Source: Tubulanus polymorphus (Eukaryota; Nemertea; Palaeonemertea; Tubulaniformes; Tubulanidae). From it: 64,000 nt of DNA. The notes beneath the pieces were generated by a model. That model did not search any database, was not told the origin of the DNA, and saw nothing but the letters and a program-made list of their open reading frames with translations. Positions 53,177 through 63,073 of this stretch are shown here, piece by piece. The translations under genes were made by a program, and so were the position numbers. Numbering within the stretch: the stretch's first letter is position 1; each line of letters opens with the position of its first letter. The stretch is from contig NC_134036.1 in NCBI RefSeq assembly GCF_964204645.1, positions 8,976,704-9,040,703 of the forward strand, written 5' to 3'.

Positions 53177-53782
53177 ATGGTAGGTGAAAAGAAAATAAAA
53201 TCTAAAAATGGTGATGTTCCAATTGAAAAAACTTTAGATGATTTAGGAATAACAGAAACAAAATTAACTCCAGATGATGGTGCTTTAAATAATGTTACAA
53301 CAAATAATAATTATGAATATTATCTTTATTGTAAACATCAATTAGAAATATTAATAGCATCTGGAAAATGTAAAAATTTTGTCGGTAAAAATCTAACTTA
53401 TAATGAACTAGATACAATGAAATCAGATGAAATTATTAGATTATTTAAAATTTATGAAGCCGCGAGAACAGCTAGAATTAATGACGCGATATCAGAAAAT
53501 GTAGTAAAAGGTTATAGTAAATTATGTAATTATATACTACCAATTGAAAATGAAAATAGATTATATTCCGATTTAAAAAATGATTATTTAGTTATGACTG
53601 AATTAAATAAATGGATTGGATATTTATCATTTCAATTAGGTGGATTTATGACATTATTATCAACTGGAGTTATAACATTTTCAAATATTGAAAGTAAAAA
53701 TATTTCTATAATAAATGAGCGAGGTGAAAGAAGTGAAGGAATTAACTGTGAAGAAAAAACCGAGAACTCAGAAACAAATTGA
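53177..53782 (+). CDS. Conserved protein with one hydrophobic segment, 201 aa (copy C)
   Basis: Blocks are KSKNGDVPIEKTLDDLGI near the start, YYLYCKHQLEILIASGK near residue 50, LTYNELDTMKSDEIIRLFKI near 75, and a membrane-like segment LGGFMTLLSTGVITF near 160. The tail is acidic. The product is unknown but recurs in Polinton-like elements. It overlaps the next gene by 68 bp in another frame. The copy B counterpart is split by the BEL/Pao element. Confidence 0.7.
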   Translation: MVGEKKIKSKNGDVPIEKTLDDLGITETKLTPDDGALNNVTTNNNYEYYLYCKHQLEILIASGKCKNFVGKNLTYNELDTMKSDEIIRLFKIYEAARTARINDAISENVVKGYSKLCNYILPIENENRLYSDLKNDYLVMTELNKWIGYLSFQLGGFMTLLSTGVITFSNIESKNISIINERGERSEGINCEEKTENSETN

Positions 53783-54038
53783 ATGGTCTCGGCAATTAGG
53801 AATTAAATCACAAGAATATAAAAAAGCTGTAAAAGAAAAAATAAGTAATAAAAATGTTAATAAAAATGGTGAAAATATTGTTATTTCTACTCCTTCTGAT
53901 AGTAGAATATTTGATAAATATTTATATTTTACGGTTGGATTTGTAATTGTATTCATTTTGATTGGGTGTAGTTGGTATAAGAAATCAAATAAAATTCATG
54001 ATATTAGTAATTCTGAACCAACTGCTATCAAAAAATGA
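53715..54038 (+). CDS. Basic single-pass membrane protein, 107 aa (copy C)
   Basis: The N-terminal 55 residues are strongly basic with KPRTQKQIEWSRQLGIKSQEY. A single helix follows (YLYFTVGFVIVFILIG), then WYKKSNKIHDI. It starts inside the end of the 201-residue gene. Unknown function; the basic face and membrane anchor would suit a core-to-membrane linker, but this is a guess. Confidence 0.65.
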   Translation: MSEVKEVKELTVKKKPRTQKQIEWSRQLGIKSQEYKKAVKEKISNKNVNKNGENIVISTPSDSRIFDKYLYFTVGFVIVFILIGCSWYKKSNKIHDISNSEPTAIKK

Positions 54039-54210
54039 AAGTACTTCTGAAATTCCAAAATTAATAATAAAAAAAATGGATTAATTGAATATCTCACTAC
54101 TTTTGTCTATCACTGTGTGGGTGCTGTTTATGGCACCATCTATGTGGAGCAATTAAATTGTCCAGATAAGTCATTTCGGATTCTAGATATTCATTATTTT
54201 TATTTCTTAT

Positions 54211-54537
54211 TTAATCAACAATTTCTAAATCATGATGACCGTCTTCATTTTTTCCATGATATATTATTTTAAATCCTACTAAATCTTTAAATTCCTCTGT
54301 ACTCAATGAAACCCATTTATCAGGTAAAAACACTTTAAATTCTCGCGATGTACTAACATAACAGTAGCTTAAATTAGCTGATACTTTCTCTCCATATTTA
54401 GTTTTTATCTTTTCTAATTTTAATATTTTATGTTCAATTTCTTTTGTAACATCAACTAACTTTTTTATTTCAAATTGTTTTTTTGTTGGTTTTATTCTGT
54501 TATTTATTGTTGCTAAGAATGCTTTTCTATCTCCCAT
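54211..54537 (-). CDS. Second small paralogue of the polymerase-adjacent protein, 108 aa (copy C)
   Basis: It shares its layout with 55223-55576: a KYGEKVSANLSYCYV strand region, FLPDKWVSLSTEEFKDL, and an end YHGKNEDGHHDLEI. The two thus form a paralogous pair inside one element. The frame is intact and is convergent with the plus-strand block ending at 54038. Nucleic-acid binding is possible by shape only. Confidence 0.6.
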   Translation of the reverse strand: MGDRKAFLATINNRIKPTKKQFEIKKLVDVTKEIEHKILKLEKIKTKYGEKVSANLSYCYVSTSREFKVFLPDKWVSLSTEEFKDLVGFKIIYHGKNEDGHHDLEIVD

Positions 54538-54541
54538 TTAT

Positions 54542-54600
54542 TAGGAAAAAAAATTACTTGTGGTGATGAGTAGGAAAAAAAAATTACTTGTGGTGATGAG
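54542..54600. repeat. 30-bp tandem duplication
   Basis: TAGGAAAAAAAATTACTTGTGGTGATGAG occurs twice in direct succession, with one extra A in the second copy, directly before the start of the 108-residue gene (minus). It seems to duplicate the upstream start-signal region; foreign, GC-richer sequence follows to about 54650. Confidence 0.85.
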
Positions 54601-54647
54601 TGGTGTCTCGTCCTCTCGTCCTCTGGCCTGAAAGCCCACTTTTCCAA

Positions 54648-55203
54648 TTACTTACATGTTGTATCTTTAGTTGCTTCAAATGTTTTTGTAGGATCAATTA
54701 AATTGCAATAAATATAAAAGTGTGTAAAAGGTATTATATTTGAAATGCCTTCTACGTTTACTGTAACAACATCTGGTGCAATTCCTAGCAATTTAGCTAA
54801 TGGTTTTTTTACTATAAATGCATGTTGACTTTCATCAAATACCTTTATTTTAATTTTATTTGTGCTATCACTTTTTATAAATCTAATTAAAAATTTATCA
54901 TCTTTTCTAATTTTCAACCGTGCTCTACGATTAATTTCTTGAGATAATGTTTCTAAATTATATAATCCTGTTCTTAAAATTAGATCAAACCATTTATTTA
55001 CATTTCTAATATGAATTAAAAAAGTATTATGTTCAATAGTTTTATTCGATATATTGTAAAAAGAATTACATAAACTTATATTAACTAATTTCAAATCTAC
55101 GCAATTTTTATAATCTCTATCTGATTGAACTAATAAATTATGTGATTTATGATTTGTAAGTTTTCTTTAATCAACAAATATTCTGTATTCTTTTAATTCC
55201 GCC
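54648..55203 (-). pseudogene. VIYELVIR-type gene, C-terminus lost (copy C)
   Basis: It starts near ATG 55203 (AELKEYRIFVD), has a stop near 55168, and continues openly from 55094 through LCNSFYNISNKT, AKLLGIAPD and FTHFYIYCNLIDPTKTFEATKDT. It ends at 54648, where unrelated sequence takes over; the VIYELVIR end is missing. Confidence 0.65.
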
Positions 55204-55222
55204 ATTTATTTTACATATTTTC

Positions 55223-55576
55223 TTATTCGAAATCCATTTCATGGTGCCCTTTTTCATTCTTACCTTTGTATACGAAATAGAAATCTCCAGAACATAATTC
55301 TTCTAGATCTTCACTTGATAATCTATGAAATCTATCTGGTAAATATGTTCCGAATTTATATGTATTTCCTTTTAATCCTTCATATTCTAAGTGTATAACT
55401 AATTTATCTCCATATTTGTTAGTAACTGTATCAATATTTGTAATTAGATATTTCTTATGGATTATTAATTCTTTTAACTTCTTAAATTTATAATCTACTG
55501 ATTTGACATTTGAAGTATCTTTTCTTCTATCTAGAAATAATTTGTTGTTCTCACTGTTTGCTTGTTTACTCTCCAT
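55223..55576 (-). CDS. Small conserved polymerase-adjacent protein, 117 aa, intact (copy C)
   Basis: Starts MESKQANSENNK 30 bp after the polymerase stop. It has KKYLITNIDTVTNKYGDKLV, then FGTYLPDRFHRLSSEDLEEL and ends YKGKNEKGHHEMDFE. The alternating strands suggest a small beta-barrel such as an OB fold; with the polymerase next door, an ssDNA-binding protein is my best guess. No motif proves it. Confidence 0.6.
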   Translation of the reverse strand: MESKQANSENNKLFLDRRKDTSNVKSVDYKFKKLKELIIHKKYLITNIDTVTNKYGDKLVIHLEYEGLKGNTYKFGTYLPDRFHRLSSEDLEELCSGDFYFVYKGKNEKGHHEMDFE

Positions 55577-55605
55577 TTATAATACATATTTTTATTAAAA
55601 TTTGA

Positions 55606-56242
55606 TTAACACGTTAGAATTCTTTCCATTATCTCGTTCTCTTTTGTTTCTTCTCTTTTAAATTTTAAGTATTCATCTAAATTGCAACCATAAGCAACTG
55701 TATGAATTCCATCATCTAAAATGTATCTTTTATCATCAAATGGATTCAAACTTATCTTCTCTATCTCTTCAATAAACATTTCATGATCTCATCTTATGTT
55801 TTCTAACTTCTTCATTGAATATACAATTGATGTAATCTTTGAAATGAATATTCTTTTCTACTACACTTTTGGTTATTCCTTTTAACTTTTTAGCTTCATG
55901 TTCTTTAGTTTTATATGAATACATTTTAGATCTAATACCGATGAATTCAATCATTTCTTCACCACCTAATTCATCCTTAAACTTCCCTGGAACTTTTTTG
56001 TTATCATTGCTAAACAATTCATGATTTTTAGGATAATTACTGAAATCAAAATGATGTTTTAATGTTTTTAAATCATCAGTTATGTTATTAGTTTTTATCT
56101 TTAATATGTAACTGTCAGTATCAACATATAAGATTTCTATATGTTTTTCTCCAAAAAGTGGTTGTAATACATTATAATAGAATTCATACATGAGTAATTT
56201 TGATAATTCGCCCAGCGATCCGTGAGTTCCGATTCGTGTCAT
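55606..56242 (-). pseudogene. Family B DNA polymerase, C-terminal part (copy C)
   Basis: The frame 56242-55781 holds GELSKLLMYEFYYNVLQPLF and the catalytic motif C as YVDTDSYIL (usually YGDTDS or YxDTDS), then KVPGKFKDE and FIGIRSKMYSYK. A one-base shift near 55785 leads to the tail FIEEIEKISLNPFDDKRY..VAYGCNLDEYLKFK, ending at TAA 55606. At 56242 the gene is cut by LTR-retrotransposon sequence. This fragment supplies the part that copy A has lost. Confidence 0.85.
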
Positions 56243-56507
56243 TCACCGGCATGAACAGTGGGGCGGCATTATTTCGATTGAGGGTCGGCCCAGTGACCGA
56301 TTTGACTGCAAATTTTGTTCAATTCAAGAAGAAATGAAAGACCGTATGATCGAAAAACTTTGCGCCTAATTCGTAATCGTAGAAGTCCTGCAGACTGTTG
56401 ATGTAATATTGTTGATGTAACGTATTTTATGTGATAATGTATTTTTCTTTTTATATGTAGTTTGGTCGCCTGTTCTGAATGGGGACATTCTGGACTGGTG
56501 GGGGCTG
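56243..56507 (+). mobile_element. LTR retrotransposon internal remnant
   Basis: A short open stretch with FDCKFCSIQEEMKDRMIEKL resembles Ty3/Gypsy gag (a C..C and EE..RD..IE pattern). Non-coding sequence and a polypurine tract (TGGTGGGGGCTG, 56497-56507) lead into the LTR. Pol is deleted. Confidence 0.5.
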
Positions 56508-57175
56508 TGTAGCGGAAATTCCTGTTAACTAGTTTAAAATGTTGTCGTTATAATGTATAGTTTCTTTTTTTTCCGCTGCGGAGCCCTCCTCATTTTTTTT
56601 TAATTGTAACGTTTTTGGGCGATGATTAGCTCGCCCCTTTCATTTTACATTCTGTGCACCTCATTTTCTCTGCATATAGTAATATAATTTATTTCAGCTT
56701 TTAATAATCAAAACTTTAGGTTGATCTCTTTTCGCTCTCACCTTATTTTACTAAGTTAGATCCCGATTTACTATTTGTACAGTCGTCTAAACTTTTAATC
56801 TCGGAACTTTTGCGCGGCGGCCATTTTTTGTGCTGTGTGACGTCATCCTCCATGCAAGGTGACGTCACACTGCGCGGAATCTATAAAAATGGGTCAGCGC
56901 GCGCAAATGATATATGGGACTAGCTCAGATATGTGATACGTGTTGTCCGTGAAATGATTGTCCGTAAAATAAAGAAATGACCACTCGCGAATTTAGATAT
57001 ATGTGTTGAACGTTTATTATAACCGACTGGTCAGGATGAGTGTAGAGGTACGAATGGCGACGATCGAGGGAGGGACCCTACTAAATTCTAAAATGATGGG
57101 AGTAGAGAATCTCACCGGCGGGATCGGATTTCCTTACCCGATATGGTAAACTGACCGACGGTTCAACTCTCTACA
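56508..57175 (+). repeat. LTR, 668 bp, with TATA box and paired CRE sites
   Basis: The ends are TGTAG..CTACA. Inside are two TGACGTCA (CRE) sites at 56838 and 56860 arranged as an inverted repeat, a TATAAAAA box at 56882, and AATAAAG near 56971. These are the expected promoter and polyadenylation signals of an LTR. The matching second LTR is not in the window. Confidence 0.7.
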
Positions 57176-58037
57176 TGAAATGTATGAGGAGATGCAATGA
57201 AGATGAATCATGCACTGTAAAAACTAAGAACGCAGTGAACATACTGAGAACACTGAAATAAGGTGTTCCCGAACACTTTTCAATGAATTTGGAACATCAT
57301 CGAGTGTTCTAAGCTGATTTAAGTGCAAAAGCTCGTTCTGATGAACGCTGAGAACGGCTATGGAACGGCAAGAACACACCGATCACTCCACTAGAGCGTA
57401 CGTGACTTTTCAAAGCGTTCTAGCACGCTTCACTGCACCTCGCTGACTGTGGAGAATCATCTTTAGTAAGCTTTTGTATTCTTGATCTTATAATATTAAT
57501 CGGCATTCATTGGAAGTAATTATGTCAGATCATGTAGGCCTAAACAAACAGTGCATTTCACAGCCGGCGTAGGCCTAATAATCGCTCCACGATGCGCCAT
57601 AAATGCAATGAATGAATGCGGCAGAAAATCTTTTGGGGGAGGCCTTCACCATAACAGCGAGCTAAGTGAAGCCACATTTTTTCAGACAATTATAAGCGGC
57701 CGCTGCCTTGTGAATTAAAGTTTTATACCAAAAAATATTTTCCTCGGTGACTCCGCGCTGTTAATCAGGGCAGGGCTCGAACCTATGAACTAAAGCTGCA
57801 ATCTCGCTCAAGAAAGTAAATTTGATTGATTTGACTTTTCTCAAGGTCGTTGAGCTTAAGCTGTCTGCTAAAAACGAACAGTCGCCAAAATTCCACATTC
57901 ATTGCCTTAAGAAATTATAATTCGAGGCCTTTACGGGTATGATAGTTTACATCTCTGTAGGCCTAAATAAAAAGATAAAAGCTGCGGTGCATTTTATTGG
58001 CATGATGATATACTGAAACTGTGTTATTTTTCTTTTC

Positions 58038-58290
58038 AGTTTCTTTGCCGTTCAGCCATGCCCATGCAACGATATATTGCATTCCAAGATATTACTAGTT
58101 TTACGCGCATACTGGAAATTTGCTCTTATTTGAATTTTGACGTCAGCGATGAAGTGATTGATAGCCACTTTACCATATGCTTTTTTAACATAGGACAGTG
58201 CAACCTGATCCAGAATATTTGTGCCTATTATTTGATCGAATATCAAGTCATAAATACAACATTATCGTTGTAGAATCAGTACAGTAGAGA
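58038..58290 (+). other. Possible 5' exon of the tnp2-like gene
   Basis: It is preceded by TTTTTCTTTTCAG, a strong acceptor, and followed by AGAGAGTAAGT, a good donor. A 71-codon ORF inside (58058-58273) ends in TAG before the donor, so the exon would be 5' UTR or a separate small product. Confidence 0.35.
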
Positions 58291-58300
58291 GTAAGTATGG

Positions 58301-60829
58301 TCTATACTTGTAACTTATGTAACTTTTTTTTCAATAAGCAATGATGATTTTAAAAGTCACATCTTAAGAAAACATAGAAATGATCCACATTTCAAAATAA
58401 CGTGTGATGCCTGTGGTGCCACCTATCATAATTATTTTTCATATCGTAGTCATTTTAAACGCCACCATGCCCATAGGGAAGAAGTTGACCATGAACCCGA
58501 TGACATAGGCCTACCAGAACCGCAAAATCTCCAAATAGGCCTAAATGATGATCCTAGACCTGACTTAGGCCTAGTGGAACATGATATTCAACAAAATCAA
58601 AATGAACTCAATGTTGCAGCAGTTGACCAACTGAAAATGAGTGCTGGGCAATTCATTCTAAAAATGAGAGCTGGCCATAAAATAAGTGCAAGAGCAACCT
58701 GTGAGATGCTTGAAACAGTCAGCCAGTTTACTGAAATTGTTTCTGAGTGTACTCGTGATAATATTCTTAGATTAGTTCCTGGACTGAATGAAGAACAAAA
58801 GAATTTGATTACTCATCACTTTGCTGAAAAGCAGGATGTATTTGCTGGGCTTCAAAGTACTTATATGCAGAACAAGTTCTTTAGAGATAATTTCTCTTTG
58901 GTTGAACCTGTGGAAATAGTGTTAGGTCATTATTTCAAAAAGGTCAAGGTTAAAGGTAGATATATTTTCAAGAAAGCCCCTGCTCTTGGCTATTTTATAC
59001 CATTATTAGAAACTCTTAAATCAATTTTGAGTATACCTCAAGTAAAGAATTGTGCCAATATAAGTCATGCTAGTGAAGATCAATACATGCGAGACATGTG
59101 CGATGGTACTTATTTCAAAAACCATCCTCTGTTAAAAAAAAACCCGAATGCACTTTGCCTTCTTGCATACTGTGATGATTTCGAGCTAGCCAATCCGATT
59201 GGAACTCATGCCAAATTGCATAAAATAATCATATTCTATGTAGTTGTATGCAACATTCCACCTGAATTACGATCAAAATTGCCAGTAATTCATCTTGTAG
59301 CTGTTACACTGAGAAAGTATATTGTTGGTCACAGGGACAGGCTTCAAAAGCTTCTTAAAAATTTTGTTGATGATCTAAACACTCTCTATGATGGGTACAC
59401 ATTCATCTTACCCTCCGGCATATATCGTACTAATGGGACTTTATTGGCATTCACTGGAGATACGCCTGCAGCAAATGAAATTGCTGGCTTTAAAGAAGGG
59501 GTTGGTGGAGCCAGCAAGCCTTGCAGACTTTGTGATATTCATAAGAATGACATGAATGCTATATTCTGTCCCTCTGACTGCATGATGCGAGAAGAAGTTG
59601 AACATAGAGAGAGGTGTAATTACCTGAAAGAACTTAGTAGGGCTGATAGGCTTCTAATGAGTAGTGAGTATGGGATAAATAATGATTCTGTGTTGCAAGG
59701 TATCAATGATTTCCAGATAACGAAGTGTTTTCCTATGGATGTCATGCATGTACTACTGGAAGGAATTTGCAATTATGAGACCAAATTATGTCTTCGACAT
59801 ATGGTATCTGATAAAAACATGAATGTTAGTGTTCTAAACAACTGCATAGCAAATTACAGCTATTCTGAACTTGAAATGAAAGATAGACCTCAACCCATAG
59901 ATAGAAAAACTCTTTTTGGTAATGGAAAACTAAATCAAACGTCTGAATCTATGCGGATATTAATGTATCATTTGCCATTCATTTTGAACGCTATGAACAT
60001 ACTAGATGATAGAGATGAGTATTGGAGTAACTGGATACGTCTTCAAAAGATAACTATTCTGAGTTTATCCCCTATTATATCTGATGAAACTATTGCATTT
60101 ATAGATATATTGGTTGCAGTACACAACAGAAAATTCGTAGAGATTTATCCCGATGAGAGCTATACGCCCAAATTGCACTATATGGTACATTTGGGGGATC
60201 AGATGCGAAAATATGGTCCTCTGCGCACACATTGGTGTATGCGCTTCGAAGGGAAACATGGTTTTTTCAAAAAGATGAAATGGAACAATTTTAAGAATAT
60301 TGCTCTAGTTATTGCGACAAAGCACCAGCAGTGGCTTTGTCTTCAGCAACTCGGGACGGATGGGCAAAGATCCATGCGTTTCTTAAATGACGAAGATGAC
60401 ATAAAATTTGGGCACATAATGCATGAAGACGAAGACCATTTCAATGATATAATGACATATTTAGTACGTGAAACACATAGATTGCAGATAGGTCCTTTGA
60501 TGATAAGCCCAAAGATCGTCGTACATGGTCATATTTACATGCCTGACAACATTCTCCTTTTAGAATTCGATGAAGATGAATATCCCGTATTTTGTAAGAT
60601 TACTAAGATTGTAGTTGTTCAGGAAGAGAAATACTTGCTACTTGATAGGTTTTTAGTCGAGAGGTATGATTACACTCTCAATGCTTATGAGCTTCGAGAG
60701 GATCACTCTTGTAGTAGAAATAAGATCTTGTCTGTTCAGGATCTCCAATTCCCTTGGGTACTGCCCCAAAAATGCTTTGGTTATAAGAGATATGTTTTAC
60801 TTTGCTATAGTCCTCTCGTAATGTTGTAA
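58301..60829 (+). pseudogene. C2H2 zinc finger plus tnp2-like transposase protein, frameshift near the start
   Basis: The long frame ends at TAA 60827 and is open from about 58340. Its start would be an ATG near 58299 (VYTCNLC), but an eight-T run near 58324-58331 shifts the frame inside the first C2H2 finger (CNLC..H..RKH). Alternatively GTAAGT 58291 to AAG 58341 is a short intron. A second finger follows (CDACGATYHNYF..H). The body has CDDFELANPIGTHAKLHK, GDTPAANEIAGFKE, CRLCDIHKN, FPMDVMHVLLEGI, THWCMRFEGKHGFFKKMKWN and FKNIALVIATKHQQW, the pattern of the tnp2-like proteins of animal CACTA elements. It may be nearly functional. Confidence 0.6.
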
Positions 60830-60897
60830 ACTGCTGTTGTTTTTATAGATTTTATAGAAGGCTAGGTCACTGGATGTGGTGTGTCTGTCAGAAACTA

Positions 60898-61058
60898 CAG
60901 TGGAACCTCGTTACTTCATGAGACCAGAACATATGTTCATTATAACTGATAAATTTTGAATCCAGTAGGAAAAATTATAGGAGGTCAAATTATCCTATTT
61001 TGAACAGTTTGTAATAACCGATAAATCGTTATATCTGATGTTATAACGAGGTTCCATG
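60898..61058. mobile_element. 161-bp pogo/Tigger-like MITE
   Basis: The ends are CAGTGGAACCTCGTTA and the reverse complement of CATGGAACCTCGTTA, with TA on both sides (60896-60897 and 61059-61060). No coding capacity. It lies between the two transposon genes. Confidence 0.8.
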
Positions 61059-61392
61059 TATATCCAACTATCTGACTACTCCTTTAATGCTGGAATTTTT
61101 GTGGAAATATTTCTTATTGCTTAGGTAAACTGTCCGTTTGAAAAAGCAAGGTTTTCAATCTCACACTGACAGTGTCAGCTTTATTAAAATATGTGTTCGG
61201 TCGACAACAAAACCACACTTCATCGGTGCATAAATTCAGCAGGAAACAAAGTTTTCTTGATCGCGTCATCACTAAAAATGTTAAAAGATAAAGGTATGTA
61301 AGTCGATATTTGGTATTATGTAGTTCAAGTTCAAGTTCATGTAAATATACTGGTTTATTTAATCTTGTATAACAATATTTTTGGTTGTTTAG

Positions 61393-62099
61393 CTACGAAA
61401 TGGTTATCTTCAAGTGAAGATGATCCACCGTCAGTGTACACCAGCGATGGAACTGAGATCTTCGACGAAGAGGTGTTTGAGGTGATTTCACAAACTGATA
61501 CGACTCTCCTCATATTAAAGTCTGGTGAAACTCTGATCAATTATGGTGAGTATATAGGCGTATATATTCTTAGAAATGGTGAATCATCAAATTATCACAA
61601 ACTTGTAGTAGTTGTTTTAACTAATAATAATTCAATTATAATTTTTATTAGACGTCCATAAGAGTACTCTTCAACCTGATTTATCTTCGTCAACTGATAC
61701 TGACATCAGCTCAGAAAGGTCTGATTTCATTGATTCGGAGGAATCGGCATCAATTGTGAGTATATCTTTTATATACTATCAATTATAACAGGGTTCCTAC
61801 AGCCCCTCAAATCCCTCGAATAACCCTCAAATTTAGAATTGGTCATGTAGCAAGCCTGTAAAATCCAATATTTAAAGGAATTACCAAAACTAAGCGCTGA
61901 TGTGGTGGATAAGCTATCAGCCTCTGCATCAGCTGCTGCCGCCGTTTGGGATGAATGTGTGACTCAAATGGCATACGGTTTACTCAAGAGACCCGAGGGA
62001 ATCTCGACATCAAGACAATATACAGAGGCATGCCAAGAACTCATAAAAAGATATCCCAATTTGGCCAGAATCTCAGCTGGTAAAGTTACAAAGCCTTGG
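61393..62099 (+). CDS. Three exons of the second transposon gene
   Basis: Exons are 61393-61545 (phase 1), 61652-61755 and 61877-62099; each has AG acceptor and GT donor sites, and the frames join without a stop. Exon 1 encodes YTSDGTEIFDEEVF and LLILKSGET, like the CIDE-N or ubiquitin-like domain often found in the partner protein of tnp2-like elements. Exon 2 is Ser- and Asp-rich. Exon 3 (ECVTQMAYGLLKRPEGISTS and YTEACQELIKRYPNLA) resembles the conserved helical domain of SAMD3-like transposon proteins. The true start lies upstream and was not found. Confidence 0.55.
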
Positions 62100-62329
62100 G
62101 TAAGTAATCATTATATGATATTATAATTACATTATATTATATTATAACCTTTAACTATTTGCATATTAATCTAAAACTTGGAATTTCAATGAAAAGTGAT
62201 AGTTCATATCTCAAGTTGGATTCATCGAAGCAAAATCCTGAAATGTTTTTAAGGAAAAAGACTAAATACCGGTATATATGTTATAATTTTTAGCCCACTT
62301 GGCCGAAGGCCATTCGGTTAGTCCCTGTG

Positions 62330-62455
62330 GTTGGTTGCACAGTTTTGATTTAAGTCCAAAAGTTGTCTTAAATTTTAGAAGTGATCTTAGGTTGTTAGAT
62401 TGGCTATAGAACTTAGTTGGTCTTAAGTCTTAGCCGTGACTATGCAACCGGCCCT
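62330..62455. mobile_element. MITE-like inverted-repeat element
   Basis: GGTTGCACAGTTTTGATTTAAG at the left is mirrored by CTTAAGTCTTAGCCGTGACTATGCAACC at the right. The interior has scattered TTAAG motifs. No ORF of note. Confidence 0.5.
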
Positions 62456-62589
62456 GGGTCTTAGTGTGGTCTGGCGTGCGTGTGTCATATTTCTTGTGAA
62501 CGCTCTACAGACCACAGTTTTTGGCCAATCGGCTTCAAATTCACATATATTGTGTATGACCAAAACATCTCGGAGGAGTTTTATATTTG

Positions 62590-62830
62590 TATTAATTGGA
62601 TCCAAGATGGCTGATTGGCGGCCATCTTGGTTTCTGAAATGTGAAATGAAATGGTCTATCATATGACCAAGCAAGGTCATCATATCATCCAATATGGCCG
62701 CCTGGTGACCATCTTGGTTTCTGAAAATGTACAATTTTGATATTACCTGATATAATATTCCATGTAGATCTTTCATATTTCATATGAGAATGTGAAATAG
62801 AAGGGTCTATCATATGACCAAACTAGGTCT
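62590..62830. repeat. Direct and inverted short repeats around CCATCTTGG
   Basis: CCATCTTGGTTTCTGAAA occurs at about 62622 and 62711, and GGTCTATCATATGACCAA at about 62653 and 62803. Each stands close to GTGAAAT-type phrases. CCAAGATGGC near 62602 is the inverse of the CCATCTTGG half. Confidence 0.6.
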
Positions 62831-62879
62831 TCTTAGCACCTGTCCTATTGTGCTTCGATTTTGTTTGATTAAGGTGGCT

Positions 62880-62985
62880 TTTAAGAAATCGTTAAGTATG
62901 AAAGTGAGACACATTCGGCACTACAGAAAGAAGAGAGATAATACGTCAGCTAGCAGTAGTTACAGGAAGGCAGTTAAGGTTTCAG
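62880..62985 (+). CDS. Exon preceding the exon array
   Basis: The open frame encodes FKKSLSMKVRHIRHYRKKRD and ends SSSYRKAVKVS, split after the first base of a codon by GTAATT. The KKSL..K.RHIR part resembles the stretch that follows the W of the helical domain in SAMD3-like proteins, so it is probably the next exon after 62099. The exact acceptor is unclear; no candidate keeps the phase without a stop. Confidence 0.4.
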
Positions 62986-63073
62986 GTAATTTTATGAAAT
63001 AATAGTTTAGTCGTACATGTATGTATTATTAATGAAATATGGTATGATATTAAAACAGATGAATCTGTTTTAG

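Noticed and set aside
57740-57810. Minus-strand GGTTCGAGCCC B-box-like site
   Set aside because: No convincing A box at the right distance; a chance match or old SINE cannot be separated.
61365-61661. A single 98-codon ORF as a complete protein
   Set aside because: Acceptor and donor sites at 61393 and 61545 and in-phase continuation at 61652 show that it is an exon; the ORF ends are read-through into introns.
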